Notes under the pieces: generated by a model
Database searches by the model: none
What the model saw: only the letters and a program-made list of their open reading frames with translations
What the model was told of the DNA's origin: nothing
Position numbers and translations under genes: made by a program
Assembly (NCBI RefSeq): GCF_004745425.1
Contig: NZ_PGGK01000004.1
Location: 62,001-126,000, forward strand
Source of the DNA: Methanolobus halotolerans
Lineage (GTDB): Archaea > Halobacteriota > Methanosarcinia > Methanosarcinales > Methanosarcinaceae
Length of the DNA: 64,000 nucleotides
Direction: 5' to 3'
Shown: positions 28,500-37,849 of the stretch, in pieces
Numbering within the stretch: position 1 is the first letter of the stretch
Layout: the number at the start of each line of letters is the position of its first letter

Positions 28500-28892
28500 T
28501 CACATAAAAGGTTGAAGTTTTTCTATTATCCTCTGTCTTGGAACTGCGCCAATTATCCGGTCGACCAGCTTGCCTTGTTTGAAAACAAGCATGGAAGGTA
28601 TGCTGCTTATACCGAAATTGACAGCAGTCGCTTTATTCTCATCAACATTGAGTTTACCGAAGACAACTTTACCCTGGAGTTCACCGGCAAGTTGATCGAT
28701 GATTGGGGAAAGCGTACGGCAGGGGCCACACCATTGTGCCCAGCAATCCACAACCATCAGAGGATATTGAGACACGTACCGCTCAAGATCACTATCATTC
28801 AGAGTGATAACTGTTGCTGGGAACTGACGCTCCTGAAGTGTTCTTTGTAGTTCTTCCATTTTCTTTTTTCTGATAGATTCCAATTCATCCAT
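28500..28892 (-). CDS. Thioredoxin with an N-terminal PDCD5-like extension
   Basis: The protein has a normal thioredoxin fold with the redox motif WCGPC (in DCWAQWCGPCRTLSP) and cis-Pro in SIPSMLVF. ATG 28892 gives 130 residues: the first 30 or so form a charged helix, MDELESIRKKKMEELQR, resembling the start of archaeal PDCD5 proteins, and then the thioredoxin domain. An upstream start at 28931 is less likely. Directly upstream of marker 14, with nine bases between, it probably shares its transcript; reduction of a methanogenesis partner would be a plausible job. Confidence 0.93.
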   Translation of the reverse strand: MDELESIRKKKMEELQRTLQERQFPATVITLNDSDLERYVSQYPLMVVDCWAQWCGPCRTLSPIIDQLAGELQGKVVFGKLNVDENKATAVNFGISSIPSMLVFKQGKLVDRIIGAVPRQRIIEKLQPFM

Positions 28893-29183
28893 GATGGCCA
28901 CCGTATGAAATAATACAAACTGCAGCTGCACATATTATGTATGTGACTGTGGTCTGATAAATATTTAATGATATATTTAATGATATATTTTTCAAATCTT
29001 TTCTGGTACATTAATCTTCAATACATTTAACCTTTTGCAAGGTTGTTCAATAATCATACACTACCGAAAGGTACAACTGCATTTATTGAAAGATACTATA
29101 AAAATAGAAACGTATATGTATAAATGTCTACACAATAATAATTAGTAAGACAATCAATAATACATGATAAGCAGAGTTCTTTG

Positions 29184-29342
29184 ATGAGTGATAGAATGTC
29201 AGGCAAGGACCAAAAACAGAACTTGAATACAGAAAGAACCATATCATGCCATGAATGTATCACCTGTGGCACATGGATGCAACGGACAGTAAAGCCAAGC
29301 ACAACCGGAGTAAAATCATGTACCTCCTGCCCGGATTACTGA
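29184..29342 (+). CDS. 52-aa Cys-rich, zinc-ribbon-like protein
   Basis: The short frame from ATG 29184 to TGA 29340-29342 encodes a hydrophilic N-terminus of about 20 residues. A Cys-rich part follows: CHECITC (residues 22-28) and CTSC (46-49). This gives two CxxC pairs plus an extra cysteine, fitting a small zinc ribbon. There is no good ribosome site; ATG 29196 is an alternative. A TATA-like tract lies near 29110-29122. It ends 27 bases before the Mrr-type nuclease gene, which makes co-transcription likely. Function is unknown. Confidence 0.5.
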   Translation: MSDRMSGKDQKQNLNTERTISCHECITCGTWMQRTVKPSTTGVKSCTSCPDY

Positions 29343-29369
29343 CTAAGCTATACAATGGATGAATGATAC

Positions 29370-30395
29370 ATGGAAAGATGGTCACCCGGACAACTTCAGG
29401 AAACAGACCCATATGAGTTCGAAAAGCTACTTGCACAACTTTTCCGCAAGATGGAGTATATAGTAGAGGAAACAAAGTTCTCCCACGACAGGGGAATAGA
29501 CCTTCTCATCAGGATAGAACATTTCGGGCTCTCGCATACATGGATAGTGCAGGCTAAAAGATACACAGATCCCGTGGGAGTGAAAGCTGTACGGGAATAC
29601 AGCAGTCTACGTTACAGAGACCATGTTGACGGTGTGATCATTGTAACTACATCTCATTTTACCAGAGAAGCGCAGGAAGAAGCTGCTGAACACAATGTAA
29701 AGCTAATAGATGGGAATCTGCTTGCCGAAATGCTTAACCATTACCTGCCAGAGGTTAGTGAAGGACCGCAGATCACGCAAATATCTGAAAAGGAGAGTAG
29801 GTCCAGTAGTACATCAACAGTCCTCAGAAGAGGAGAAGATACCCTTGCTGCAGAGCCGGTGAATCTTGGAAAAGAAAGGTTCACAATAATGATCACAAAC
29901 AAGAACATTTTTTTCAAAAAAGAGAATAATGGCGTCCTCTCAAGAAAAGAGAATGTCGAACTGCGTATACAGGTAAGGGATATAATCGGCATACACGTGG
30001 AAAAACAGCATATGTTCCTGATAGCAGGCCAGAAACAGCTTACAGTTTACCCATTGTCATCAAAAAGGAAAGACAGGATCGCAGAGATCCTTGATAACTT
30101 AAGACCGGAGTATGTCCGGGGGGAGCACCTCATCATGTCCTCCAGAAGGAACTCATCCATGACAATCCTGACCAGCAAGAGACTGGTACAGCTTGATATT
30201 GAAAGCGGTGTCATGAATAATATTGTGCTCTCTAAGATCGTGGGGATAGAGATTGAAGGAGGTTTTCTCAAAAAAGACAGACTTGCAATCTCAGAATCAT
30301 CTAATGGTATGAATGCTATGAAGAAACATTTCCTGGAAGTGGAGGATATACCCAGATGGAAGGAAGAGACAGAGCAAATGGTCAGGGTAAGCTGA
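29370..30395 (+). CDS. Mrr-type restriction endonuclease-like protein with two PH-like modules
   Basis: The 341-residue protein begins with an Mrr_cat-type PD-(D/E)XK nuclease domain (about residues 10-130): DPYEFEKLLAQLFRKMEY, HDRGIDLLI as the catalytic Asp, WIVQAKRY as the Q-x-K, and GVIIVTTSHFTREAQEEA. A linker rich in Ser follows. The second half has two similar beta-rich units (about 168-243 and 248-325), each with the pattern ITxKxIFF or LTSKRLVQL, then DIIGIHVE or SKIVGIEIE, like bacterial PH or GRAM-type domains. No methylase is near. It may cleave modified or foreign DNA, or sit at a membrane or protein surface; function is inferred from folds only. Confidence 0.75.
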   Translation: MERWSPGQLQETDPYEFEKLLAQLFRKMEYIVEETKFSHDRGIDLLIRIEHFGLSHTWIVQAKRYTDPVGVKAVREYSSLRYRDHVDGVIIVTTSHFTREAQEEAAEHNVKLIDGNLLAEMLNHYLPEVSEGPQITQISEKESRSSSTSTVLRRGEDTLAAEPVNLGKERFTIMITNKNIFFKKENNGVLSRKENVELRIQVRDIIGIHVEKQHMFLIAGQKQLTVYPLSSKRKDRIAEILDNLRPEYVRGEHLIMSSRRNSSMTILTSKRLVQLDIESGVMNNIVLSKIVGIEIEGGFLKKDRLAISESSNGMNAMKKHFLEVEDIPRWKEETEQMVRVS

Positions 30396-30508
30396 TATTA
30401 TTCTACATCTGATAAACGGCGTTAAATGCAAATATTAACTGTAAAAAACTACTTCAATACAAACACTCTAAGATAGAAATATAAATAGTGGAAAAAGGGA
30501 GTTTCAAT

Positions 30509-30724
30509 ATGACAGTTACAGAGGAAAGTATCAGAATAGAAGGAATGAGTTGCGGACATTGCCAGGCAACAGTGGATAAGGCCATAAGGTCTGTAGAAGG
30601 GGTTCAGGACGTTACTGTTGATCTGGGAGAGAAACAGGCCAGAGTCGTTTATGACCCGACTGTTACGAACATTACAGTAATAAAGTCAGCTATTTCAAAT
30701 GCTGGATACGATGTTATCCAGTAG
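30509..30724 (+). CDS. copZ: Copper chaperone, heavy-metal-associated domain
   Basis: This is a single HMA domain of 71 residues with the metal site GMSCGHC near the N-terminus and a normal beta-alpha-beta-beta-alpha-beta pattern ending NAGYDVI. ATG 30509 is preferred since GGGAG lies seven bases upstream; GTG 30488 is the longer option. It precedes the P-type ATPase by 38 bases, the standard CopZ-CopA pairing in which the chaperone hands Cu(I) to the pump. Confidence 0.9.
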   Translation: MTVTEESIRIEGMSCGHCQATVDKAIRSVEGVQDVTVDLGEKQARVVYDPTVTNITVIKSAISNAGYDVIQ

Positions 30725-30762
30725 ACGGTAGTTCGCAATTCCAGGATCTTTTTGAAGGGACC

Positions 30763-33534
30763 ATGCATATAAAGATCAAAGTATACGGTATGACATGCAT
30801 GCACTGTCATAAACGTGTAACAGATGCCATATCAGCTGTAGAGGGCGTATCCTCGGCAGAGGTGGATCTTGAGGATGAGAGTGCGACAGTTGACTTCGAT
30901 CCTGAAAAGGCAAGCCTCGGAGATATAAAGCAGGCCGTTATAGATGCAGGATACGAGGTAGGAAAAGAAGAACGGCCCCTGCAGGCGGAGACCGATGAGC
31001 AGCAGATATGCAAGGTGGTCCCCGATGAAGACATGGAACAGAGCACATATCCCGAACCTGGTCATGTGGAAGATATCGTCTTCAGAGTATCGGGAATGAC
31101 ATGCGCATCCTGCGCACAGAATGTAGAGAAGATCCTGAAAAAACAGGCAGGAGTTGTCTCAGCTAATGTGAACCTTCCGATGGGAAAAGCCGCAGTCAGC
31201 TATGAACCTGCGCGCATAGGCCGGGATCAGCTTGAGGAAGCAATCGAATCCATTGGTTATCATGTGGTACAGGACAGGATCACCCTTGATGTGGGAGGCA
31301 TGACATGCGCATCCTGTGCCATGAATGTAGAGAAGGTACTGAAGAGGCAGAAGGGCGTGAGCTCTGCCAGTGTCAACGTATCCACATCGAAAGCACGTGT
31401 TGAATACAACTCCTCCCTGGTATCAGCAGAGGATATGATAGCGGCCATACAGGGAATTGGCTACCCGGCTTCTCTGCCTGCAGGCAGAGAAGAGACTGAG
31501 GACCGGGAAAGAAAAGAAAGAGAAGCCGATATATACCGCCAGAGGAATAATCTCATTCTTTCCGCTGTTATCGCGGTGCCTGTGATGCTGGGAAGCATGA
31601 AGGAGGGATTCCCGGACCTATTATGGTTCGTACCCGATTTCCTTACAAACCCAAACCTGTTATTTATCCTGGCAACAATCGTGATAGTGTTCCCGGGAAG
31701 GCAATTCTTTGTAGGCACCTATCGGGGGCTCAGGCATGGTGTGACCGATATGAACCTGCTGATTGCAACCGGAACAGGAGCTGCCTATGTAATAAGTGTG
31801 TCAGCTACGTATCTTGACCTGGGGCCCGGTTACGAGCATCTCTATTACGACACTGCCGTAATGCTGATTACATTCATAGTACTCGGAAGGTACCTGGAAG
31901 CCCGTGCAAAGGGCAGGACTTCAGAGTCAATAAAGAAACTCATGGGCCTACAGGCAAAGACAGCACGCATCATTGTAGCCGGTCAGGAAAAGGAAGTGGC
32001 CGTAGAAGACGTGGAAGCCGGGGACATCGTCTTCGTACGACCGGGGGAGAAAATACCCGTGGACGGCGTGGTTGAGGAAGGTTCCTCTGCTATTGACGAG
32101 TCAATGATAACCGGAGAGAGCATACCTGTCGAGAAAGAGAAGGGAGACGAAGTTATCGGTTCGACCCTGAACAGAAGCGGAGCCCTGAAGTTCAGGGCAA
32201 CGAATGTAGGTGCCGATACTGCGCTGGCAAGGATAATCGAACTGGTGGAGAACGCCCAGAACTCCAAGGCTCCCATACAGAGGGTAGCTGATGTTGTTGC
32301 AGGCCATTTCATCCTTGTGGTGCATGTGCTGGCATTATTTGCCTTTTTTTTCTGGTTCTTCATCGGGTTCGAGAGATACGACGTTCCATTTAATTCCGGG
32401 ATACTCAGCCCTTTCCTGTTCGCACTGCTGATTTCTATTACCGTACTTGTTATATCCTGTCCCTGCGCCGTGGGCCTGGCAACTCCTGCCGCTATTATGG
32501 TAGGTACTGGCAAAGGTGCCGAGAACGGCATACTTATCAAGGGCGGCGAGGCACTTGAGAGGACACTGAAGATAGACACGATAGTTTTCGATAAGACAGG
32601 GACCCTGACAAAGGGTGAGCCCGAACTTACAGACGTAATAGCAGTTGCGGATATCCCCGAAGACGAAGTGCTCGCAATCGCTGCAAGTGTCGAAAGGGGG
32701 TCTGAACATCCTCTGGGTGAGGCTATTGTCAGAGGTGCGGAAGAAAAGGGTCTTGAGATAAACAATACCGAAGGGTTCAGGTCTATAGCAGGCAAAGGCG
32801 TGGAAGCAAATGTAGGAGACAGCAGGGTATTGCTTGGTACACGTAAGCTGATGGAAGATGGCAGTATTGACATCTCCCCTGTTGAAAAGAAAATGGGGGA
32901 ACTCGAAGCACAGGGTAAGACCGCCATGATAACTACAAAAGATGGCAGGATCATCGGCCTTGTTGCAGTCGCGGATACCCTGAAGGAAAACTCAGGGGAA
33001 GCTGTGGAAAGGATACGTGATATAGGTATCGAAGTCGTGATGATCACAGGCGACAACCGCAGGACAGCTGACGCCATTGCAAGAAGTATCGGAATCAAAA
33101 AGGTACTGGCAGAGGTACTCCCCGAGGACAAGGCTGCAGAGATCCTCAAACTGCAGGAAGAAGGTCGCATCGTTGCAATGGTCGGAGACGGTATCAATGA
33201 TGCACCTGCACTCACACAGGCAGATATCGGTATAGCCATGGGAGCAGGCACTGACGTTGCTATGGAATCTGCACAGATCGTACTCATTAAGAATGACCTG
33301 CGGGACGTGCTGGCTGCTATCAGACTGAGCAGGCTAACGATGAACAAGATCAAGCAGAACCTGTTCTGGGCATTCGGCTATAACACAATCGGCATTCCGC
33401 TTGCAGCAGGGATACTATACCCCTTAGTCCATACAATACTGATAACACCCGCACTTGCTGCAGCTTTTATGGCAATGAGCTCAGTATCTGTCACAACTAA
33501 TTCCTTATTGATGAAAAGGAAGAATATCAAATAA
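30763..33534 (+). CDS. copA: Cu(I)-exporting P-type ATPase with three HMA domains
   Basis: The 923-residue protein has three N-terminal metal-binding domains: GMTCMHC near residue 9, then GMTCASC near 111 and near 179. About eight TM helices follow, with the P1B-1 motif [11 protein letters not shown] (near residue 565), the phosphorylation site [10 protein letters not shown] (near 610), a TGES actuator loop ([11 protein letters not shown]), an HP motif (SEHPLGEAI) and [10 protein letters not shown]. The CPC motif and HMA type make it a Cu(I) exporter. Three HMAs is more than usual. It forms an operon with copZ and probably the small membrane protein after it. Confidence 0.95.
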   Translation: MHIKIKVYGMTCMHCHKRVTDAISAVEGVSSAEVDLEDESATVDFDPEKASLGDIKQAVIDAGYEVGKEERPLQAETDEQQICKVVPDEDMEQSTYPEPGHVEDIVFRVSGMTCASCAQNVEKILKKQAGVVSANVNLPMGKAAVSYEPARIGRDQLEEAIESIGYHVVQDRITLDVGGMTCASCAMNVEKVLKRQKGVSSASVNVSTSKARVEYNSSLVSAEDMIAAIQGIGYPASLPAGREETEDRERKEREADIYRQRNNLILSAVIAVPVMLGSMKEGFPDLLWFVPDFLTNPNLLFILATIVIVFPGRQFFVGTYRGLRHGVTDMNLLIATGTGAAYVISVSATYLDLGPGYEHLYYDTAVMLITFIVLGRYLEARAKGRTSESIKKLMGLQAKTARIIVAGQEKEVAVEDVEAGDIVFVRPGEKIPVDGVVEEGSSAIDESMITGESIPVEKEKGDEVIGSTLNRSGALKFRATNVGADTALARIIELVENAQNSKAPIQRVADVVAGHFILVVHVLALFAFFFWFFIGFERYDVPFNSGILSPFLFALLISITVLVISCPCAVGLATPAAIMVGTGKGAENGILIKGGEALERTLKIDTIVFDKTGTLTKGEPELTDVIAVADIPEDEVLAIAASVERGSEHPLGEAIVRGAEEKGLEINNTEGFRSIAGKGVEANVGDSRVLLGTRKLMEDGSIDISPVEKKMGELEAQGKTAMITTKDGRIIGLVAVADTLKENSGEAVERIRDIGIEVVMITGDNRRTADAIARSIGIKKVLAEVLPEDKAAEILKLQEEGRIVAMVGDGINDAPALTQADIGIAMGAGTDVAMESAQIVLIKNDLRDVLAAIRLSRLTMNKIKQNLFWAFGYNTIGIPLAAGILYPLVHTILITPALAAAFMAMSSVSVTTNSLLMKRKNIK

Positions 33535-33559
33535 AAGCAAACATGGAGCACTGAATTTT

Positions 33560-33805
33560 ATGAATGGCCAGGATAAGGGTAATAAGAACAGATATAAAGG
33601 CAGGTATGCCCTGACAGCAAGCCTGTTATCATCCCTGTTGCTTGTTGCCCTCTTTGCGATCCTATCTATAGCAGTTAACAGCTCAAGGAGCGTACCTCTT
33701 TACAGCAATGTGGATATCATCGCAGGCATGGTATTCGTTTTCGTGCTCAGCATGATAGTCTCTGCTTCGATCTGGCCGGGAGTCATTGAGAAAAGGATGA
33801 ACTGA
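33560..33805 (+). CDS. Small two-TM membrane protein, 81 aa
   Basis: I do not recognise the family. The protein has a basic hydrophilic start (DKGNKNRYKGRY), two hydrophobic segments (about residues 20-38 and 52-70) and a short charged tail. It follows copA by 25 bases on the same strand, which suggests co-transcription, but a link with copper is only context. Confidence 0.55.
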   Translation: MNGQDKGNKNRYKGRYALTASLLSSLLLVALFAILSIAVNSSRSVPLYSNVDIIAGMVFVFVLSMIVSASIWPGVIEKRMN

Positions 33806-33851
33806 TCCTTCGTTAGTTTCTTATTTGAGGTCTGCTAAATAGGGACCCCTT

Positions 33852-34433
33852 ATGGCAAAAAGGAAAATGATCATAGAGACTGATGATTTCAAATTAAGAC
33901 CCTGGAAAGACGAAGATGCTGAAAGGCTTGCGACCATCGCTAACAATAAGAAGATATCCGACTATCTGAGGGATGGGTTCCCTTACCCATATTCTATCGA
34001 CGACGCGAAAGGCTTCATTTACCTTACCAGACAGGCAGAGGTGAATGTTGTAGCGTTTGCAATTGAGATAAACGGAACTCTTGCCGGAAGTATAGGGACC
34101 TATTTCAAAGAGGACGTGCACCGTAAGAATATGGAGATCGGTTACTTTCTGGCTGAAGAATACCAGGGTAAAGGAATAATGCCGGGCATAATCAGATGCA
34201 TGACACAATATATTTTTGACAACTTCGATATAACCAGGGTCTATGCAGAACCTTTTGCCAGAAACGTAGCTTCAAGGAGAGTCCTTGAAAAGGCAGGATT
34301 CAGGCTTGAAGCTGTCCTGAAAAGCAGTATAATCAAGCATGATGTTGTGCAGGATAGCTGTATATATGCAATTCTTAAAGAAGATTTCCGGAAAAATAAT
34401 AATGATCCAGAACCACACAGCAGCTGCGAATAA
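33852..34433 (+). CDS. GNAT-family N-acetyltransferase, RimJ/RimL type
   Basis: The 193-residue protein has the GNAT acetyl-CoA motif as EIGYFLAEEYQGKGIMPGII (near residues 95-114), preceded by AGSIGTYF and followed by DITRVYAEPFARNVASRRVLEKAGF, the signature of the Acetyltransf_3 (RimJ/RimL) group. Members acetylate protein N-termini or small molecules; the substrate is unknown. It is 46 bases past the small membrane protein. Confidence 0.88.
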   Translation: MAKRKMIIETDDFKLRPWKDEDAERLATIANNKKISDYLRDGFPYPYSIDDAKGFIYLTRQAEVNVVAFAIEINGTLAGSIGTYFKEDVHRKNMEIGYFLAEEYQGKGIMPGIIRCMTQYIFDNFDITRVYAEPFARNVASRRVLEKAGFRLEAVLKSSIIKHDVVQDSCIYAILKEDFRKNNNDPEPHSSCE

Positions 34434-34451
34434 GAATTAGATCCTGATTAC

Positions 34452-35432
34452 TTATTCAAGATCAGAATGCGGATTTATATCGCACCCTGTACATGGCAGG
34501 CACATGGTTTTGAAAGTATCTGCGCGCAGTCCGTATTCGTCCAGTTTCTCACGAAGAAAACGATTTAGCATGAGCAGCCTTTTGGCGGACGGTCGCTCAA
34601 CGGTAACATCCTTTTCACGCAGAGGATGCTTTGCAGCTGCCCTGAGAATAGGGACAACACCAATCGAAGTTAATTCTTCAATACCTCTTTTTGCAGATTC
34701 ATCGGATTCTCCAAGGCCGATTATGAAATTGGAACATACTCTGTTCCTGCCGAATATACTGACACCCTGTTTCAGCGATCCAAGAATGAATTCCAGGTCC
34801 TGGTCAGGGCAGAGTTTTTCATGCAGTTCACGGTCCATTGTCTCTACATTATACTTCAGCTCATCGGCACCTGCGCTCTTGAGTCTGCGGGTGGAGTTCT
34901 CCGTGGGATACACAGAAACACCTATGGGTACCGAGTAAATTTCCCTGAGCCTTTTTATCAGTTCCTCGGCCCTGCTAACTTCCGCTTCTGCAGAGATCTC
35001 AACACCTGAAGTGATGGAAATAGCATGCATCTTTCCTGTGACTCTGGCCCTTTCTATCATGCCGAGCATCTCATCCGTTGTCTTGACCTTACCGCTGAGT
35101 TTGGGTACGGGGCAGAACTTGCAGTCGAATATGCATTTTTCGCACATTGTGATGAAAGCCTGGTCAGGGCAATGTATGAGCTCAGGCTCTATGCTGCCCC
35201 TTGCGAGTTCCATACCATCTTTTGTAATGACAAGCTGACCCCCTTCCATCCAGGCTTTGAGAGGTGAATCTTTTTTGATGGCAAGACGGACGCGGTGGCC
35301 TTCCGAGCAAAAAAAGAAAGCCATGTTACCTGCTCCCGGACCTGCTGTAGGAACGGTTAGCCATGTAACAAGCTCCGGATCCATGTCTACTGAGCCGGCG
35401 GATATAAGCCGGGCTTTGGTTTCTGGCTGCAT
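34452..35432 (-). CDS. Radical SAM protein with C-terminal cysteine motif
   Basis: The 326-residue protein carries the radical SAM cluster motif CEKCIFDCKFCP (C-x3-C-x2-C, near residues 96-106), SAM-binding regions (SITSGVE, GVSVYPTEN, GADELKYNVETMD, IIGLGESDE) and a C-terminal tail CLPCTGCDINPHSD that may bind a second cluster. The start ATG 35432 has GGAG six bases upstream and a TATA-like TTTAATAAA about 35 bases away; the frame is open to 35540. Methanogen-limited families of this sort modify cofactors or proteins; I cannot name the reaction. It is convergent with the acetyltransferase gene. Confidence 0.85.
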   Translation of the reverse strand: MQPETKARLISAGSVDMDPELVTWLTVPTAGPGAGNMAFFFCSEGHRVRLAIKKDSPLKAWMEGGQLVITKDGMELARGSIEPELIHCPDQAFITMCEKCIFDCKFCPVPKLSGKVKTTDEMLGMIERARVTGKMHAISITSGVEISAEAEVSRAEELIKRLREIYSVPIGVSVYPTENSTRRLKSAGADELKYNVETMDRELHEKLCPDQDLEFILGSLKQGVSIFGRNRVCSNFIIGLGESDESAKRGIEELTSIGVVPILRAAAKHPLREKDVTVERPSAKRLLMLNRFLREKLDEYGLRADTFKTMCLPCTGCDINPHSDLE

Positions 35433-35708
35433 TGCATTCTCCGAAAATAGGCACTGTTTTTTATCTTTATTAAATGGACTATTTTTCCAGGGGTACTTTA
35501 TTGTTTCCCCGAAATGATCGATACCGCAAAGGCCCATCACGTCGATTATCCTTTCCCCTTCAATGGCATGCTCACGGTAATATTCAGTGGTCCTCTCCGG
35601 GTAGAATCGATGATGTACCTGATAGTTGTCGGATCATAGAAATCGTTTTCTATCCTGCAGTAGATTTACAGATAAGATCTGATTATACAAATAAAAGGAT
35701 GCGAAACC
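35433..35708. other. Intergenic region with a protein-like upstream frame
   Basis: On the minus strand, in frame with the radical SAM gene, the codons from about 35640 to 35470 translate into a protein-like sequence (for example RFYPERTTEYYREHAIEGER). A stop codon lies at its head and there is no good start. It may be a remnant, or chance. The divergent FrhB-like gene begins at 35709. Confidence 0.35.
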
Positions 35709-36869
35709 ATGCCAGTTGATCCGATATGCAAGAGCAGGGTCCCGGAAGACACTCTGCACTTTACCGAGTACGGTGGGAAGAAGTACTGCTTCTGCTCTCC
35801 TGAATGCAAGACAAAGTTCGACCACCTTGAGAAAAGTGTCATACGCCTGAAAAGGTCTATTGCAGAACAAGAGAAAATATCCTTTGGAAAGCTCAGGAAA
35901 GATATCATCAAACCCGGCATCTGCACACTCTGCGGAGCCTGTGCCGCATCGTGCGAGTCAATCACCATAGAGCAAAGGCAACCAAAGCTTGTAGGCAAAT
36001 GCACTGCCTGCGGGGTCTGCTACAATCAGTGCCCCCGGACCATCACGACCGAAGAGGGATTGATCGGTAAGATACGTAATGCCTATGGTGCCAGGACCGG
36101 TATTAAAGAACTAAAGGGACAGGACGGCGCGGTTGTGACATCCATGCTGGCCTACGGCCTTGAAGAGGGACTGATAGACTGTGCCATCGTGACTGTGAAA
36201 TCAGAGGAAGAGCCATGGAAACCCGTACCTGTTGTTGCAACGACCTATGAAGAGGTAGTCGAGGCAGCAGGAAGCATATACAGTCACAGCATGACTCTGG
36301 AAGCCCTGATGAGTGCCGTGAAGCAGGGCATGAGTAGTATTGCCTTTGTGGGAACAAGCTGTAATATCGATGCGGTGCATAAAATGCAGAAAAGCCCATA
36401 CGGATTCCTTCACCTGTTCATGCGTGCCAATATTCTCAGGCTGGGCCTTTTCTGCATGGACACATTCCATCACGAGGGTATCAGGGAGTTTGTAGAGGGA
36501 AAGGGCATGCGTCTGGAAGACATAGACTCCATGAAGATACGCAAGGGTATGTTCGAATTCCATACCAGTAACGAGCTCAAGGTCTTCGATCTAAAGGAAC
36601 TGGACCGATACAGGAGCAGCTCATGCAAGTTCTGCACGGACCTTGCAGCAGAGAATGCCGATATATCCTTTGGGGGCGTGGGCACACCAAAAGACTGGAC
36701 CACAGTACTTGCACGCTCCGGCATCGGTTACGAGATATTCAATGAGGCGGTGGACAACGGATACATCGAGTCCCGTTTACTCGAGGAAAAAGAGATGAGG
36801 AACGTTCTCAACCTGGCAAAGATGAAGAAGACGCAGATGTACTCAGTCATCCGCAGGCAGAATCTTTGA
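35709..36869 (+). CDS. YHS-domain/4Fe-4S/FrhB-type fusion protein (F420-linked oxidoreductase subunit)
   Basis: The 386-residue protein has three parts. Residues about 1-42 are a YHS/TRASH-like metal domain (DPICKSRV and YCFCSPECKTKF). Residues 75-118 hold a two-cluster ferredoxin unit, CTLCGACAASC and CTACGVCYNQCP. The rest is the FrhB/FdhB domain that binds FAD and F420 in F420-reducing hydrogenase and its many relatives, ending in the conserved SSCKFCTDLAAENADISFGG. FrhB-like proteins move electrons between F420 and Fe-S partners. A YHS domain in front of such a protein is unusual, and hints at metal sensing or delivery; the partner is unknown. Confidence 0.85.
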   Translation: MPVDPICKSRVPEDTLHFTEYGGKKYCFCSPECKTKFDHLEKSVIRLKRSIAEQEKISFGKLRKDIIKPGICTLCGACAASCESITIEQRQPKLVGKCTACGVCYNQCPRTITTEEGLIGKIRNAYGARTGIKELKGQDGAVVTSMLAYGLEEGLIDCAIVTVKSEEEPWKPVPVVATTYEEVVEAAGSIYSHSMTLEALMSAVKQGMSSIAFVGTSCNIDAVHKMQKSPYGFLHLFMRANILRLGLFCMDTFHHEGIREFVEGKGMRLEDIDSMKIRKGMFEFHTSNELKVFDLKELDRYRSSSCKFCTDLAAENADISFGGVGTPKDWTTVLARSGIGYEIFNEAVDNGYIESRLLEEKEMRNVLNLAKMKKTQMYSVIRRQNL

Positions 36870-36921
36870 TTCCCGGTACAAAACCTCCATATTTTTAAGG
36901 ACAGTAGTACAATACCCCACC

Positions 36922-37728
36922 ATGGCCTCCCATGATTACGTTCACGGATACTCCGAAAGGGAATCGGTCCGCCTCAGCGACCAGGCAAACACACTGGAAG
37001 AACTCCTGCACAGCGATACGAAGTACCCAGCTGGCAGCAAAGTACTTGAAGCTGGATGTGGCATCGGAGCACAGACTATCATCCTCTCAAGGAATAGTCC
37101 GCATGCACAGATCACGTCCATAGACATATCTGAGGAATCCCTGGACAAAGCCAGAAGATTTGCAGCAAAAGAGGAAGTACAAAATGTGCAGTTCCGTGTT
37201 GAAAGCATCTTTGATCTCCCCTTTGAGGATGAGAGTTTCGACCACGTTTTCATCTGCTTCGTACTTGAACACCTCAATGAACCGGTCAAAGCCCTGGCAA
37301 GTCTGCGCAGAGTACTCAAAAAAGGCGGCACCATTACAGTCATCGAAGGCGATCACGGCTCATGTTTCACCCACCCCGAGACCGGTGCCGGAGTAAAAGC
37401 ATGGAACAGTCTGGTGGAAGTGCAGGCAAAGCTTGGCGGTAATTCACTCATAGGCAGACAGGTCTACCCGCTTCTCAAAAGAGCAGGCTTTACTGAAATT
37501 ACGGTCTCACCCCGTATGGTCTACAGTGATTCCAGCCGTCCGCAAATGGAAGAGGGTTTTGTGAAAAGAACCATCATACCCATGGTCGAAGGTGTCAGGG
37601 AAAGTGCTATTGAGATGGAGATCATCGATGCGGAGACCTTTGACAGGGGAATTGAGGATCTGCACCGGACTGCAGAGGAATTCGGGACGTTTAATTATAT
37701 GTTCTTTAAAGGTGTGGGTAGGAAATAG
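36922..37728 (+). CDS. Class I SAM-dependent methyltransferase
   Basis: The 268-residue protein has motif I VLEAGCGIGAQTIILSRN, motif II region ITSIDISEESLDKARRFA, and FDHVFICFVLEHL followed by LKKGGTITVIEGDHG. These are the standard Rossmann methyltransferase steps, most like small-molecule (ubiquinone/arsenite-like) enzymes. It follows the FrhB-like gene by 52 bases, with a TATA-like tract between. The substrate is unknown. Confidence 0.88.
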   Translation: MASHDYVHGYSERESVRLSDQANTLEELLHSDTKYPAGSKVLEAGCGIGAQTIILSRNSPHAQITSIDISEESLDKARRFAAKEEVQNVQFRVESIFDLPFEDESFDHVFICFVLEHLNEPVKALASLRRVLKKGGTITVIEGDHGSCFTHPETGAGVKAWNSLVEVQAKLGGNSLIGRQVYPLLKRAGFTEITVSPRMVYSDSSRPQMEEGFVKRTIIPMVEGVRESAIEMEIIDAETFDRGIEDLHRTAEEFGTFNYMFFKGVGRK

Positions 37729-37849
37729 CTTTTCTTTATTCCCGACAAAGGACTTAGATTTCGCTCCGGTAAGAAAAGGAAACCCTATATGCCCCGAGGC
37801 ATAATATCTAACTGATCAGTCGAATACAGTATGGTTGGAGAAAGGTCAA

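Noticed and set aside
31983-33353. 456-codon minus-strand frame within copA
   Set aside because: Ser- and Ile-rich shadow of the copper ATPase; no motif of its own.
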